Assembly: GCF_018304945.1 (NCBI RefSeq) | Contig: NZ_JAGQEE010000003.1 | Coordinates: 186,001 to 250,000 of the forward strand | Length of the DNA stretch: 64,000 nucleotides | Direction of reading: 5' to 3' | DNA from: Collimonas humicola | GTDB taxonomy: Bacteria; Pseudomonadota; Gammaproteobacteria; Burkholderiales; Burkholderiaceae_D | Part shown: positions 47,309-61,825 of the stretch, in pieces | How positions within the stretch are numbered: position 1 is the stretch's first letter | How the letters are laid out: each line of letters begins with the position of its first letter | Translations under genes and position numbers: made by a program | Notes under the pieces: model-generated | What the model was told of the DNA's origin: nothing | Databases searched by the model: none | What the model saw: only the letters and a program-made list of their open reading frames with translations

Positions 47309-47584
47309 TTATTTCTTAGCCTTCTTATCAGCAGCATGACCCTTGAACGTACGGGTCAGCGCGAATTCGCCGAGCTTGTGACCAACCATGTTCTCGGACA
47401 CATATACCGGGACGTGTTGCTTGCCGTTATGCACGGCAATCGTCAGACCGATAAAATCCGGCATGATGGTCGAGCGACGGGACCAAGTCTTGATTGGCTT
47501 CTTGTCTTTGACTGCTTGCGCAGTTTCAACTTTTTTCACCAGGTGGGCGTCGCAGAACGGCCCTTTTTTCAATGAACGTGTCAT
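47309..47584 (-). CDS. rpsS: 30S ribosomal protein S19
   Basis: The 91-residue S19 starts [20 protein letters not shown] and carries [20 protein letters not shown]. It is in the standard position between rplB and rplV. Confidence 0.97.
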   Translation of the reverse strand: MTRSLKKGPFCDAHLVKKVETAQAVKDKKPIKTWSRRSTIMPDFIGLTIAVHNGKQHVPVYVSENMVGHKLGEFALTRTFKGHAADKKAKK

Positions 47585-47594
47585 GTTTTATCCC

Positions 47595-48422
47595 TTATTT
47601 CTTGCCGCGGCGCGAGACGATCATGGAAGTAGTACGCTTGTTGCTGCGTGTCTTCTTACCCTTAGTCTGTTGACCCCATGGCGAAACTGGATGACGACCA
47701 GCTGCAGTCTTACCTTCACCACCACCGTGAGGATGGTCGACCGGGTTCATGACCACACCGCGAACGGTAGGACGAACACCGCGCCAACGCATCGCACCCG
47801 CTTTACCGATCTTGCGCAGGCTGTGTTCGGCATTGCCGACTTCACCTACGGTAGCACGGCATTCGATGTGCACGCGGCGAACTTCACCGGAGCGCAAACG
47901 AATCTGAGCGTAAGTACCTTCACGAGCCATCAGCACGACGCCGGCGCCGGCGGTACGGGCCATTTGGGCACCCTTACCTGGCAGCATTTCGACGCAATGC
48001 AGAATCGTACCAACCGGAATGTTACGGATTGGCAGGCAGTTGCCGGATTTGATCGGTGCTTCCGAGCCGCTCATTACCTGGTCGCCTACAGCCATGCCTT
48101 TAGTGGCGATGATGTAGTGACGCTCGCCGTCGGCGTAGCACAACAGGGCGATATTCGCGGTGCGGTTTGGATCGTATTCGATACGTTCCACTTTCGCAGG
48201 AATGCCATCCTTGGTGCGCTTGAAGTCGATCAGGCGGTAATGCTGCTTATGACCACCGCCGATGTGGCGAGTAGTGATATGGCCGTTGTTGTTACGGCCG
48301 GCTGTTTTCGATTTCTTCTCAACCAGGGCTGCGAATGGACGGCCTTTATACAGGTCGGGATTAACGACCTTGACCATGCCACGGCGGCCCGGCGAGGTTG
48401 GTTTAACTTTAACGAGTGCCAT
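47595..48422 (-). CDS. rplB: 50S ribosomal protein L2
   Basis: The 275-residue L2 contains the C-terminal peptidyl-transferase-proximal segment [20 protein letters not shown]. The ATG overlaps the rplW stop by one base (TAATG). It is needed for subunit association and tRNA binding. Confidence 0.98.
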   Translation of the reverse strand: MALVKVKPTSPGRRGMVKVVNPDLYKGRPFAALVEKKSKTAGRNNNGHITTRHIGGGHKQHYRLIDFKRTKDGIPAKVERIEYDPNRTANIALLCYADGERHYIIATKGMAVGDQVMSGSEAPIKSGNCLPIRNIPVGTILHCVEMLPGKGAQMARTAGAGVVLMAREGTYAQIRLRSGEVRRVHIECRATVGEVGNAEHSLRKIGKAGAMRWRGVRPTVRGVVMNPVDHPHGGGEGKTAAGRHPVSPWGQQTKGKKTRSNKRTTSMIVSRRGKK

Positions 48423-48736
48423 TATTTAGCCTCCTCGGTGAAGTTGATCTCTTGACCCGGCTTCAAGCATACGAATGCACGACGGGTGTGGTTGCGGCGA
48501 CCCATGGTCTTGCCGCTACGCTTTTGCTTACCCTGGCGATTGGCAACTTGTACCGATTCAACCTGAACTTTGAAGAGCAGCTCGACAGCAGCCTTGACTT
48601 CCAGCTTGGTAGCGTCTGGTGCGATACGGAAAACGACTTGCTCGTTCTTCTCCGCAACCATCGTTGCCTTTTCGGAAATCACTGGCGCCAGCAACACTTT
48701 CATCAAGCGTTCTTCGCTATGTTTAATTGCGTTCAT
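48422..48736 (-). CDS. rplW: 50S ribosomal protein L23
   Basis: The 104-residue L23 is at the tunnel exit, the docking site for trigger factor and SRP. Landmarks are [20 protein letters not shown] and [11 protein letters not shown]. It overlaps rplD by 4 bp and rplB by one. Confidence 0.97.
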   Translation of the reverse strand: MNAIKHSEERLMKVLLAPVISEKATMVAEKNEQVVFRIAPDATKLEVKAAVELLFKVQVESVQVANRQGKQKRSGKTMGRRNHTRRAFVCLKPGQEINFTEEAK

Positions 48737-49353
48737 GCCAGCATCTCCTCAATCTTCGCCAAAGCCAGCTTGGTGATCAGGATCTTCTTGTAGAACACAA
48801 GCGATACTGGATCAGCGTGACGTGGCTCACATACCAGGAAGCCTGGCAGGTTGCGCGACGCCAACAACAGGTTTTCTTCCAGGTTGTCGGTAATCACCAA
48901 CACGGAATCCAGACCCATGGTCTTCAGCTTTTGTGACAGCAGCTTGGTCTTTGGCGCTTCGACCGAGAAATTCTCGACGACCGACAGGCGACCTTCGCGT
49001 GCCAACTGCGACAGAATCGAGCAGAGACCTGCGCGATACATCTTCTTGTTTACTTTGTGGGTGAAGTTCTCATCCGGCGAGTTCGGGAAAATCCGACCAC
49101 CGCCGCGCCACAGTGGCGAGGACGACATACCGGCACGAGCGCGGCCAGTACCCTTTTGGCGCCATGGCTTCTTAGTCGTGTGATGCACTTCTTCACGGTC
49201 TTTTTGCTTACGGTTACCGCTACGAGCGTTAGCCTGGTAAGCAACTACGACCTGGTGAATCAGAGCTTCGTTGTAGTCGCGGCCGAAAATGGTATCCGGA
49301 GCAGCAACGTTCGAAGCAGCTTGACCTTGGTCATTCAGGAGCTTGAGTTCCAT
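48733..49353 (-). CDS. rplD: 50S ribosomal protein L4
   Basis: The 206-residue L4 has the tunnel loop [20 protein letters not shown]. In E. coli it autoregulates the S10 operon by attenuation in the leader before rpsJ. Here the corresponding leader might be the one before rplC, since rpsJ is separated by a terminator-like hairpin. Confidence 0.97.
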   Translation of the reverse strand: MELKLLNDQGQAASNVAAPDTIFGRDYNEALIHQVVVAYQANARSGNRKQKDREEVHHTTKKPWRQKGTGRARAGMSSSPLWRGGGRIFPNSPDENFTHKVNKKMYRAGLCSILSQLAREGRLSVVENFSVEAPKTKLLSQKLKTMGLDSVLVITDNLEENLLLASRNLPGFLVCEPRHADPVSLVFYKKILITKLALAKIEEMLA

Positions 49354-49356
49354 GAA

Positions 49357-50013
49357 TTAGGCTCCCTTCTTAGCTTTGATTTTGATCGCAGGGCTGACCA
49401 CGACTTGGCCGTTCTTTGCACCTGGAACCGCGCCCTTGACCAGCAGCAGTTGGCGCTCAGCGTCAACACGTGCGATCTCGAGGTTTTGCGTGGTTACAGT
49501 AACGTCACCCATGTGACCGGTCATGCGCTTACCAGGGAAAACGCGACCTGGATCCTGCGCCATACCGATGGAACCTGGAACATTATGCGAACGGGAGTTA
49601 CCGTGGGTAGCACGACCGGACGAGAAGTTGTGACGCTTGATGGTACCAGCGTAACCCTTACCGATCGAGACACCTTGAACGTCAACCTTTTGACCGACTT
49701 CGAACAGGCTAGCAGCGATAACTTCGCCGGCCTTCAGCTCGGAAGCCTTGGTTGAATCAATGCGGAATTCTCTGAGGATGGTACCAGCCTCGACGCCAGC
49801 TTTGGCGTAGTGACCGGCGGCGGCTTTAGTCACGCGTGAAGCGCGACGCGAACCGAATGCAACTTGAACAGCGGTATAACCGTCTGTTTCAGGCGTTTTG
49901 ATTTGGGTCACGCGGTTGTTCGACACGTCCAACACGGTTACTGGGATTGAATCCCCATCTTCCGTGAAGATGCGCATCATGCCAACCTTGCGACCAACAA
50001 GGCCTAAGCTCAT
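49357..50013 (-). CDS. rplC: 50S ribosomal protein L3
   Basis: The 218-residue L3 starts [20 protein letters not shown] at 50013. The 32 upstream in-frame codons are leader sequence. It contains [20 protein letters not shown], the loop that approaches the peptidyl-transferase centre. A strong promoter lies about 110 bp upstream, so this is the probable first gene of the S10 unit here. Confidence 0.97.
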   Translation of the reverse strand: MSLGLVGRKVGMMRIFTEDGDSIPVTVLDVSNNRVTQIKTPETDGYTAVQVAFGSRRASRVTKAAAGHYAKAGVEAGTILREFRIDSTKASELKAGEVIAASLFEVGQKVDVQGVSIGKGYAGTIKRHNFSSGRATHGNSRSHNVPGSIGMAQDPGRVFPGKRMTGHMGDVTVTTQNLEIARVDAERQLLLVKGAVPGAKNGQVVVSPAIKIKAKKGA

Positions 50014-50120
50014 TGTTTTTCTCCATTCCCGCCTACGATTGGGCAGGGCTGATGTTTGTACAACTAAAATAAGCACGACTGCAAAGACGAAATCCGCCGG
50101 CAATCGCACCGAAGCCGATC

Positions 50121-50149
50121 AGTATAACCGCGTAAATTTTTATTTGCAA
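50121..50149 (-). promoter_or_regulatory. Sigma-70 promoter for the rplC-rpsQ unit
   Basis: On the minus strand, TTGCAA (50149-50144) and TATACT (50126-50121) are separated by exactly 17 bp. Transcription should start near 50114, giving a leader of about 100 nt before rplC. An additional TTGACA lies at 50174-50169 without a matching -10. Confidence 0.7.
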
Positions 50150-50208
50150 GACCATCTTTGTCGTGGTATGTCAAACATTCAGCGGTTAAGGCTGATTTAC
50201 AACACCCG

Positions 50209-50263
50209 AAAAAACTGGGGGCAGACCATTCGCCACGCTGCCGCGGCTCCTGAAGTCTGCCCC
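50209..50263 (-). terminator. Intrinsic-terminator-like hairpin after rpsJ
   Basis: GGGGCAGAC (50218-50226) pairs perfectly with GTCTGCCCC (50255-50263) around a 28-nt GC-rich loop. On the minus strand the stem is followed after 2-3 nt by TTTTTT. It lies 18 bp after the rpsJ stop and upstream of the rplC promoter. Confidence 0.72.
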
Positions 50264-50281
50264 ACAATTATTGCGAATTTA

Positions 50282-50599
50282 TTACTGCAGCTTGATTTCC
50301 ACGTCCACGCCGGCTGGCAGGTCCAGCTTCATCAACGCATCGACAGTCTTGTCGGTTGGGTCAACGATGTCCATCAGACGCTGGTGGGTACGGATTTCGA
50401 ACTGATCGCGCGAAGTCTTGTTGACGTGCGGCGAACGCAATACGTCAAAACGCTGGATACGTGTCGGCAGTGGTACTGGACCCTTGACGACGGCGCCGGT
50501 GCGCTTGGCTGTATCAACGATTTCCTGAGCCGACTGGTCGATCAGTTTGTAGTCGAAAGCCTTCAGGCGGATGCGGATTTTTTGGTTAGGAGCTGACAT
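50282..50599 (-). CDS. rpsJ: 30S ribosomal protein S10 (NusE)
   Basis: The 105-residue S10 starts [20 protein letters not shown] at 50599 and contains [19 protein letters not shown]. Besides its ribosomal role it is the NusB partner in antitermination and bridges NusG to ribosomes. It lies 103 bp downstream of tuf and 268 bp upstream of rplC, with a terminator-like hairpin after it, so it probably belongs to the str transcript. Confidence 0.97.
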   Translation of the reverse strand: MSAPNQKIRIRLKAFDYKLIDQSAQEIVDTAKRTGAVVKGPVPLPTRIQRFDVLRSPHVNKTSRDQFEIRTHQRLMDIVDPTDKTVDALMKLDLPAGVDVEIKLQ

Positions 50600-50702
50600 G
50601 ATTTTCCTTAAAAGAACGAACCGTGGATGACAGCCACCCACGGTATATGAGTACATTGACAAGCCGCCGGAGCGGCCTGCCTATTGCCTTGCAACTTTGC
50701 TA

Positions 50703-51899
50703 TTACGCGTCAGGCAGGATCTTGGCAACAACGCCTGCACCAACAGTACGGCCACCTTCGCGGATCGCGAAACGCAGACCTTCTTCCATCGCGATCGGGT
50801 TGATCAGCATCACTGTGATCGACACGTTATCGCCTGGCATGACCATTTCTTTGTCTTTCGGCAACTCGATCGAACCAGTCACGTCCGTCGTACGGAAGTA
50901 GAACTGTGGACGGTAGTTGTTGAAGAACGGCGTGTGACGGCCGCCTTCGTCTTTCGACAGAACATAGATCTCGCCTGTGAAATGCTTGTGTGGCTTGATC
51001 GAACCTGGCTTGGCCAACACTTGGCCCCGCTCCACGTCTTCACGCTTGGTGCCGCGCAGCAGCACGCCTACGTTGTCGCCGGCTTGACCTTGGTCCAGCA
51101 GCTTGCGGAACATTTCAACGCCAGTACATGTGGTGTCTTGTGTATCGCGGATACCCACGATTTGCAGCGCTTCGCCAACCTTGACGATACCGCGCTCAAC
51201 ACGACCGGTCACAACCGTACCGCGGCCGGAGATCGAGAACACGTCTTCCACTGGCAGCAGGAAGGCGCCATCAACAGCACGTTCCGGTGTCGGGATGTAA
51301 GTGTCCAGTGCTTCCGCCAGAGCCATGATGGCTTGCTCGCCCAATGGGCCAGTGTCGCCTTCCAGGGCCAGCTTCGCCGAACCCTTGATGATCGGCAGGT
51401 CGTCGCCTGGGAATTCGTACTTGGTCAACAGCTCGCGCACTTCCATTTCGACCAGCTCGAGCAACTCTTCGTCGTCGACCATGTCGGCCTTGTTCAGGAA
51501 CACGATGATGTATGGCACACCAACTTGACGCGACAGCAGGATGTGTTCGCGAGTCTGTGGCATCGGGCCGTCAGCTGCGGAGCACACCAGGATCGCGCCG
51601 TCCATCTGAGCCGCGCCAGTGATCATGTTCTTCACATAGTCAGCATGGCCTGGGCAGTCAACGTGAGCGTAGTGGCGGTTTGCAGTTTCGTATTCAACGT
51701 GAGCAGTGTTGATCGTGATGCCGCGCGCTTTTTCTTCCGGCGCTGCGTCAATCTGATCGTACGCTTTGGCTTCGCCGCCAAACTTCTTCGACAATACTGT
51801 CGCGATCGCTGCTGTCAGCGTGGTCTTGCCGTGGTCGACGTGGCCGATAGTGCCGACGTTGACGTGCGGCTTGGTCCGCTCGAATTTACCTTTTGCCAT
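50703..51899 (-). CDS. tuf: Elongation factor Tu
   Basis: The 398-residue GTPase has G1 [10 protein letters not shown]3 DCPGHADY and G4 NKADM. Switch I contains [18 protein letters not shown]. It delivers aminoacyl-tRNA. Betaproteobacteria usually carry a second tuf copy near rplK, outside this window. A 7-bp stem-loop (50620-50644) follows in the tuf-rpsJ gap. Confidence 0.98.
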   Translation of the reverse strand: MAKGKFERTKPHVNVGTIGHVDHGKTTLTAAIATVLSKKFGGEAKAYDQIDAAPEEKARGITINTAHVEYETANRHYAHVDCPGHADYVKNMITGAAQMDGAILVCSAADGPMPQTREHILLSRQVGVPYIIVFLNKADMVDDEELLELVEMEVRELLTKYEFPGDDLPIIKGSAKLALEGDTGPLGEQAIMALAEALDTYIPTPERAVDGAFLLPVEDVFSISGRGTVVTGRVERGIVKVGEALQIVGIRDTQDTTCTGVEMFRKLLDQGQAGDNVGVLLRGTKREDVERGQVLAKPGSIKPHKHFTGEIYVLSKDEGGRHTPFFNNYRPQFYFRTTDVTGSIELPKDKEMVMPGDNVSITVMLINPIAMEEGLRFAIREGGRTVGAGVVAKILPDA

Positions 51900-51954
51900 T
51901 TTATTCTTCCTTCAAAAAGAACGATGTCGTTAAACAATGAGTGAAACATTTCAG

Positions 51955-51981
51955 CCCTTGCCCGCTCGTGGCGGACAAGGG
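51955..51981 (-). other. Stem-loop in the fusA-tuf gap
   Basis: CCCTTGCCCGC and GCGGACAAGGG pair over 11 positions around a 5-nt loop; the single non-Watson-Crick position is a U-G pair in the minus-strand RNA. No T-run follows. It begins 12 bp after the fusA stop and is probably a processing or stabilising element. Confidence 0.6.
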
Positions 51982-51993
51982 TTACTTGCTTGA

Positions 51994-54099
51994 TTACTTG
52001 GCTTTGGACGTTACGATTGCATCGATAACGTTCTTCGGCGCTTCGGAGTAATGCTTGAATTCCATCGAGTAGGTTGCACGGCCTTGTGTAGCCGAACGCA
52101 ACGAAGTCGAGTAACCGAACATTTCCGACAGAGGTACTTCGGCCTTGATGATCTTGCCGCCACCGCCGGCGATTTCATCCATGCCTTGCACCATGCCGCG
52201 ACGCGACGACAGATCGCCCATCACGGTACCAGCGTAGTCTTCCGGAGTTTCGACTTCAACAGCCATCATTGGCTCCAGAATAACCGGGCTGGCTTTACGG
52301 CAGCCGTCCTTGAACGCCATCGAAGCGGCCATGCGGAACGCATTTTCGTTCGAGTCAACGTCATGGTAAGAACCGAAGAACAGGGTTACCTTGACGTCTA
52401 CCACTGGGTAGCCGGCCAGGACACCGGTGTTCAATGTTTCGCGGACACCCTTTTCAACTGCAGGGATGTATTCGCGTGGAACGGTACCGCCCTTGATCGC
52501 GTCGACGAACTCAAAGCCCTTGCCTGGTTCTTGCGGTTCGATCTTCAGAACCACGTGACCGTATTGACCACGACCACCGGATTGCTTGACGAATTTGCCT
52601 TCGATTTCTTCGCAAGTCTTGCGGATGGTTTCGCGATACGCAACCTGTGGCTTACCGACAGTCGCTTCAACGTTGAATTCACGCTTCATGCGATCGACGA
52701 TAATATCCAGATGCAACTCGCCCATACCGGCGATGATGGTCTGGCCCGACTCTTCGTCTGTGCGGACACGGAACGAAGGATCTTCTTGCGCCAGACGGTT
52801 CAGCGCCAGGCCCATTTTTTCCTGGTCAGCCTTGGTCTTAGGCTCGACTGCCTGCGAAATCACCGGCTCCGGGAACACCATGCGTTCCAGGATGATGAAT
52901 GCGCTGGTGTCGCACAATGTATCGCCAGTAGTCGTATCTTTCATCCCGATCAGCGCAGCGATGTCGCCAGCCAGGATTTCCTTGATTTCTTCGCGCTGGT
53001 TGGCGTGCATCTGCACGATACGGCCGATACGCTCTTTCTTGCCCTTGATCGAGTTCAACACGGTGTCGCCCGAGTTCAAAGTACCCGAGTAGCAGCGCAT
53101 GAAGCAGATCTGACCAACGAACGGATCGGTTGCGATCTTGAACGCCAAGCCGGAGAACTTTTCAGTGTCTTCCGCTTTACGCGAGATCGGCGCATCATCT
53201 TCGTCCAGGCCAGGAACCGGCGGCACGTCCAGCGGCGACGGCAGGTAGTCGACCACGCCGTCCAGCATGGCTTGCACGCCCTTGTTCTTGAACGCCGTGC
53301 CGCACATCATCGGCACTATTTCGCTGGCGAGGGTACGCTGACGGATCGCAGCCTTGATTTCGGCTTCAGTCAAGTCACCTTCTTCCAGGTACTTGTTCAT
53401 CAGATCTTCCGATGCTTCAGCAGCGGCTTCGACCATGTTTTCGCGCCACTTGGCAGCATCCGCAGCCAGTTCGGCCGGAATGTCGCGGTAGTCGAAAGTC
53501 ATGCCCTGGGTATCGTCGTGCCAGTAGATCGCCTTCATCTTGACCAGGTCGATCACGCCTTCGAACTTGTCTTCAGCGCCGATAGGTACTTGCATAGGTA
53601 CAGGGTTAGCCTTCAGGCGAGCGCGCATCTGCTCGAAAACCTTGAAGAAGTTCGCGCCGGTACGGTCCATCTTGTTGACGAATGCCAGACGTGGAACCTT
53701 GTACTTGTTAGCTTGACGCCACACTGTTTCCGACTGCGGCTGCACGCCGCCGACTGCACAGTAAACCATGCAGGCGCCGTCCAGAACACGCATCGAGCGT
53801 TCAACTTCAATCGTGAAGTCAACGTGGCCCGGTGTGTCGATGATGTTGATGTGGTGAGGCTGGAAATTACCCGCCATGCCCTTCCAGAAACAGGTGGTCG
53901 CAGCGGAAGTGATCGTGATGCCACGCTCTTGTTCCTGCTCCATCCAGTCCATGGTGGCCGCGCCATCATGCACTTCACCGATTTTGTGATTCACACCGGT
54001 ATAAAACAGAACGCGTTCTGTAGTCGTGGTTTTACCTGCATCGATGTGAGCGGAGATACCGATATTGCGATAGCGCTCAATGGGGGTCTTGCGAGCCAT
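51994..54099 (-). CDS. fusA: Elongation factor G
   Basis: The 701-residue translocase GTPase has G1 [14 protein letters not shown]3 DTPGHVDFT and G4 NKMDRTGA, then domains II-V ending [17 protein letters not shown]-type sequence. It is in the str order rpsL-rpsG-fusA-tuf. Confidence 0.98.
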   Translation of the reverse strand: MARKTPIERYRNIGISAHIDAGKTTTTERVLFYTGVNHKIGEVHDGAATMDWMEQEQERGITITSAATTCFWKGMAGNFQPHHINIIDTPGHVDFTIEVERSMRVLDGACMVYCAVGGVQPQSETVWRQANKYKVPRLAFVNKMDRTGANFFKVFEQMRARLKANPVPMQVPIGAEDKFEGVIDLVKMKAIYWHDDTQGMTFDYRDIPAELAADAAKWRENMVEAAAEASEDLMNKYLEEGDLTEAEIKAAIRQRTLASEIVPMMCGTAFKNKGVQAMLDGVVDYLPSPLDVPPVPGLDEDDAPISRKAEDTEKFSGLAFKIATDPFVGQICFMRCYSGTLNSGDTVLNSIKGKKERIGRIVQMHANQREEIKEILAGDIAALIGMKDTTTGDTLCDTSAFIILERMVFPEPVISQAVEPKTKADQEKMGLALNRLAQEDPSFRVRTDEESGQTIIAGMGELHLDIIVDRMKREFNVEATVGKPQVAYRETIRKTCEEIEGKFVKQSGGRGQYGHVVLKIEPQEPGKGFEFVDAIKGGTVPREYIPAVEKGVRETLNTGVLAGYPVVDVKVTLFFGSYHDVDSNENAFRMAASMAFKDGCRKASPVILEPMMAVEVETPEDYAGTVMGDLSSRRGMVQGMDEIAGGGGKIIKAEVPLSEMFGYSTSLRSATQGRATYSMEFKHYSEAPKNVIDAIVTSKAK

Positions 54100-54130
54100 G
54101 ATTTAATCCTAAGTCTTTTAATGCACGAAA

Positions 54131-54164
54131 CCGAGCGCCATTTTTGATAAAAATATGCGCTCGG
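54131..54164 (-). other. Long stem-loop in the rpsG-fusA gap
   Basis: CCGAGCGC pairs with GCGCTCGG. Inside it ATTTTT pairs with AAAAAT around a 3-nt loop, separated by a small internal loop. It lies 31 bp upstream of the fusA ATG. It may be an mRNA processing site or a regulatory structure; in E. coli S7 binds the rpsL-rpsG gap instead. Confidence 0.6.
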
Positions 54165-54223
54165 CTCGAACAAATTTCAGATGCGGACAGCGGCTCGAAT
54201 CAGGGAGCCGGCTGCCCAGTCTA

Positions 54224-54694
54224 TTAGAAGCGGAAGTGCGAGAACGCCTTGTTCGCTTCTGCCATACGGTGAACTTCGTCACGCTTTTTCATTGCGCCGC
54301 CGCGGCCTTCTGCGGCTTCCATCAATTCGCCGCCCAGGCGTTGCGGCATCGATTTTTCGCTGCGCTTGTTGGCTGCTTCACGCAACCAGCGCATCGACAA
54401 CGCCATACGACGGACAGGACGGACTTCAACTGGCACCTGGTAGTTTGCACCACCAACGCGACGCGACTTGACTTCAACCAATGGTTTGGCGTTGCTGATA
54501 GCAAGGGCAAACACTTCCAGCGGATCTTTGCCGGATTTGGCTTGAATGTGCTCGAAGGCACCGTAAATGATGTTTTCTGCGACCGATTTCTTACCGGACA
54601 ACATCAGGACGTTGACGAACTTCGCAACATCAACATTACCGAATTTCGGATCCGGCAGAATCTCCCGCTTGGGAACTTCACGACGACGTGGCAT
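54224..54694 (-). CDS. rpsG: 30S ribosomal protein S7
   Basis: The 156-residue S7 (short form) starts [20 protein letters not shown] at 54694; five upstream codons are not part of it. It nucleates the 30S head and contains [18 protein letters not shown]. In E. coli it autoregulates the str operon. Confidence 0.97.
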   Translation of the reverse strand: MPRRREVPKREILPDPKFGNVDVAKFVNVLMLSGKKSVAENIIYGAFEHIQAKSGKDPLEVFALAISNAKPLVEVKSRRVGGANYQVPVEVRPVRRMALSMRWLREAANKRSEKSMPQRLGGELMEAAEGRGGAMKKRDEVHRMAEANKAFSHFRF

Positions 54695-54831
54695 TTCGAT
54701 TCCTTTCAATCTTCAGTTGAGCGACAGATCTTTTGTATCTGCACACTCGCGGACAGCCATCATAGCTACCCACTTACTCGGCCCATTGGGGACCGACACT
54801 TATTCGTTCGGCTTACGCCTGGCGAAAACTA

Positions 54832-55215
54832 TTATTTCTTTGCAGCCTTGGCACGCTTTGCACCGTACTTCGAACGTGCTTGCTTACGATCCTTGACGCC
54901 CTGGGTATCCAGTGCACCGCGAACCATGTGGTAACGCACACCCGGCAAGTCTTTTACACGGCCGCCGCGCAACAGCACGACACTATGTTCTTGCAGGTTA
55001 TGGCCTTCACCGCCGATGTACGAAATGACTTCGAAACCGTTGGTCAGGCGAACTTTGGCAACTTTACGCAAAGCCGAGTTAGGCTTCTTTGGAGTTGTCG
55101 TATAAACGCGGGTGCAAACGCCGCGTTTTTGCGGGCTGTTTTCCAGCGCTGGTGATTTGCTCTTTACGACCGCAGAAACGCGCGGCTGGCGAATCAATTG
55201 ATTGATGGTTGGCAT
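54832..55215 (-). CDS. rpsL: 30S ribosomal protein S12
   Basis: The 127-residue S12 contains [15 protein letters not shown] and [13 protein letters not shown]. The lysines at the two classical streptomycin-resistance sites (Lys43, and the Lys in VKDLPG) are wild type. It is the first str-operon gene, with a promoter about 210 bp upstream. Confidence 0.97.
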   Translation of the reverse strand: MPTINQLIRQPRVSAVVKSKSPALENSPQKRGVCTRVYTTTPKKPNSALRKVAKVRLTNGFEVISYIGGEGHNLQEHSVVLLRGGRVKDLPGVRYHMVRGALDTQGVKDRKQARSKYGAKRAKAAKK

Positions 55216-55613
55216 CGTTATATATCCAACAAAATTACGACGTTAATAACAACAATCCCGAAATCGGTTGTCCGGGATTGGACAGATACTTGCGCAAGGA
55301 ATCGTGCGAATCGCACAACACCTGCGCACAATTCGATTCAGCAGTAGAGGAGGAACGCGCTATAAGAAAGCGGAAGCAGACCAAAGAACGTTCGGCCCAT
55401 AGAGCCTACAATCGAGAACCCGCGAGTATATCCCTATGATGCCTCGCAGTCAACCGCTGTCTGTGATGGCCGCTCCGTAAACGCAACAGTCCGGCGAGCA
55501 GGATTGTTGCCATATCGACCATTTCACCAACGCCGCGCCCGGCTATATCTCATATGGCGCGATACCCGGCGCCAGCTTTGCGGGATAATGGGATTCGACT
55601 ATCCTCTGCCGCC
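55216..55613. other. Divergent intergenic region rpsL / phosphoethanolamine-transferase-like gene
   Basis: This 398-bp gap contains the str promoter and its ~200-nt leader. Visible leader structures are an AATCCCG/CGGGATT stem (55254-55279, 12-nt loop) and a GTGCG/CGCAC stem (55304-55316). No convincing promoter was found for the plus-strand gene. Confidence 0.6.
55425..55453 (-). promoter_or_regulatory. Sigma-70 promoter of the str operon (rpsL)
   Basis: On the minus strand TTGACT (55453-55448) and TATACT (55430-55425) are separated by exactly 17 bp. Transcription should start near 55418, leaving a leader of about 200 nt before rpsL. Confidence 0.75.
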
Positions 55614-57404
55614 ATGATGCTTGCCTTGTTTCGCCGCAAAAACCTGTTCGTGCTGGTTACTTACCTGGCCTTGTCCCTAGTCCCCTTCGTACCCTTGCTG
55701 TTCGGGCAGACGGTAGATCATCCTGCCCGCATCGTTGCCACCGAAATGGCGCTGTGGCTGGTGATCTGGTCGATTTTCAAGCGCCCCGCCCGGTTTCACT
55801 GGCTGTTGATCCCGGCCTTTCTTGCGCTGCCGACCGAACTCTACCTGCGCAAGTTCTACGGCCAGGGAATCTCCACCCATCATCTGGGCATCATTGCCGA
55901 AACCAGTCCCGGCGAAGCGCTGGAGTTCCTGGGCGACAAAATCTGGTGGCTAGCGCTGATCCTTGCGCTGGTCGTGTTGTGGTGGGCACTCAGCTGGCTG
56001 GCGGCCAGCCGTACCCGCGACCTGGATCTGGAAGGGCCTTCGCGCTGGTTCGGTTGGTTAGTACTTGCTGTCGGCCTATGCCTCTGGTTATATGGACAAG
56101 AGATTGGAGTTCAGCCAGCACCCGGCAGTGCCGAACGAAGCAGCCTGGCGGCCAGCCCAGGCCTGCACTTCGGCAAGCTGCCGAGCTGGGCGGCGACGCC
56201 GCTGGAAGCGGAGCCGGTCAGCCGCACCTGGCCCTTCGGCCTGGCGGTGCGCGGCTACGATTTCTGGAAAGAACGGGAATACCTGGACGACCTCGAACAC
56301 AAGAACAGCCAGTTCCATTTCGGCGCGCATCAGGCCAGCCATCAGGACACGCCGCAAATCATGGTCATGGTGATCGGCGAATCGTCGCGCTACGACCGCT
56401 GGGGCCTGAACGGCTATCAGCGCGACACCAATCCCCTGCTCGGCAAGGAAAGCAACCTGGTCAGTTTTTCAGATGTGATTACGTCGGTGTCGGCTACCCG
56501 GCTGTCAGTGCCGGTGATGGTCTCGCGCAAGCCGGCCACCGAGAGCCTGAAGGCCGGCTTTGCCGAAAAATCGTTCATCACCGGCTATAAGGAAGCCGGT
56601 TTCAAAACCTACTGGATCTCGAATCAGATGTCCTACGGCAAGTTCGATACGCCGGTGTCGGTCTTCGCCAACGAGGCGGACGTGGTGCAGTTTCTGAATC
56701 TGGGCGGCTTTACCGACGCATCGAATCTGGATGCGATCCTATTGCCGCAACTGCAAAAAGCCATGGCCGACCCGGCGCCGAAAAAACTGATTGTACTGCA
56801 CACGCTCGGCAATCATTGGAATTACAGCCACCGCTATCCGCAAGAATTCGATAAATGGCGGCCTTCCTTGTTCGGCATCGAGCATCCGGCCTATACCAAC
56901 CTGGCTAACAAGCCGGCGCTGAGCAATAGCTACGACAACTCGATCCGCTATGTCGACTGGTTCCTGGCCCAGGTCATCGGCCAGCTGCGGGATTCCAGGC
57001 AATTGAGCGCAATGATGTATTTTTCAGACCACGGCCAGACCTTGTACGACGGCAGCTGCAAGATCGCCTTCCACGGCCACAATACTCAGTTCGAATTCCA
57101 TATCCCCGCGCTGATGTGGTATTCCGACATTTATAAGCAATCCTATCCCGACAAGGTCGACCAGCTGCAACGTCACAAGCGCGCACGCATGACGACTGAA
57201 AACGTCTTCCATTCGCTGCTCGACCTGGCCGACATCCGATATCCGGACGAGCATCTGGATTGGAGTTTCCTGAGCAGCAAGCTGCGTCCGCACAAGCGCT
57301 ACGTCGACAGCTACGGCTGGACCGATTACGACAACTCCACTTTCAAAGGCGATTGCCGGGAAGTGATCGACAACGGCAAGCCCATGCGCCAGCAAAAGGA
57401 TTGA
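55614..57404 (+). CDS. Membrane phosphoethanolamine-transferase-like sulfatase-fold protein
   Basis: The ~596-residue protein has about five N-terminal transmembrane helices and a periplasmic alkaline-phosphatase/sulfatase domain. The nucleophile region is VIGESSRYDRWGLNGYQRDT, closely like EptA-type VxGETxR...LNGY but with Ser where EptA has Thr. Metal-site motifs SDHGQ and AFHGHN are present. The likely role is transfer of phosphoethanolamine (or another phospho-group) to lipid A or another glycan. It is a single plus-strand gene between the str operon and rpoC. The ATG pair 55614/55617 is preferred over 55554. Confidence 0.8.
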   Translation: MMLALFRRKNLFVLVTYLALSLVPFVPLLFGQTVDHPARIVATEMALWLVIWSIFKRPARFHWLLIPAFLALPTELYLRKFYGQGISTHHLGIIAETSPGEALEFLGDKIWWLALILALVVLWWALSWLAASRTRDLDLEGPSRWFGWLVLAVGLCLWLYGQEIGVQPAPGSAERSSLAASPGLHFGKLPSWAATPLEAEPVSRTWPFGLAVRGYDFWKEREYLDDLEHKNSQFHFGAHQASHQDTPQIMVMVIGESSRYDRWGLNGYQRDTNPLLGKESNLVSFSDVITSVSATRLSVPVMVSRKPATESLKAGFAEKSFITGYKEAGFKTYWISNQMSYGKFDTPVSVFANEADVVQFLNLGGFTDASNLDAILLPQLQKAMADPAPKKLIVLHTLGNHWNYSHRYPQEFDKWRPSLFGIEHPAYTNLANKPALSNSYDNSIRYVDWFLAQVIGQLRDSRQLSAMMYFSDHGQTLYDGSCKIAFHGHNTQFEFHIPALMWYSDIYKQSYPDKVDQLQRHKRARMTTENVFHSLLDLADIRYPDEHLDWSFLSSKLRPHKRYVDSYGWTDYDNSTFKGDCREVIDNGKPMRQQKD

Positions 57405-57448
57405 AGGCATCGCCGGCCGGCGTTACGGCTGGCTGATCTTGCAGGCAT

Positions 57449-57484
57449 AAAAAAACGGCAGCGGATTTTCATCCACTGCCGTTT
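57449..57484. terminator. Bidirectional terminator between the transferase gene and rpoC
   Basis: ACGGCAG-GGAT pairs with ATCC-CTGCCGT (one mismatch) around a TTTC loop. Seven As precede and TTTT follows on the plus strand. It serves rpoC on the minus strand, 26 bp after its stop, and the plus-strand gene. Confidence 0.85.
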
Positions 57485-57509
57485 TGTCTTGCAGATTCGC
57501 TGCAGCGTA

Positions 57510-61748
<4,239 letters not shown>

Positions 61749-61797
61749 GTATCACTCCAGTTGGCGTGAAGAAACTAAGATTCTTTACTATTGCTGC

Positions 61798-61825
61798 GTA
61801 GGGCGGGCAACGCTGCCCGCCCTAC
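61798..61825. repeat. Perfect 12-bp stem palindrome in the rpoB-rpoC gap (REP-like)
   Basis: GTAGGGCGGGCA and its exact complement TGCCCGCCCTAC flank the tetraloop ACGC. No T-run follows on either strand. The sequence resembles the GTAGGG-GGGCA palindromes that I recall as scattered in many proteobacterial genomes, so a REP-like element is likely. Function in rpoBC mRNA is unknown. Confidence 0.75.

Noticed and set aside
50014-50109. Longer RplC start with 32 extra residues
   Set aside because: The extension lies in the leader downstream of the -10 box and does not match L3, which begins at MSLGLVGRK.
54832-55215. Streptomycin-resistance allele of rpsL
   Set aside because: The lysines at both classical resistance positions are present, so the allele looks wild type.
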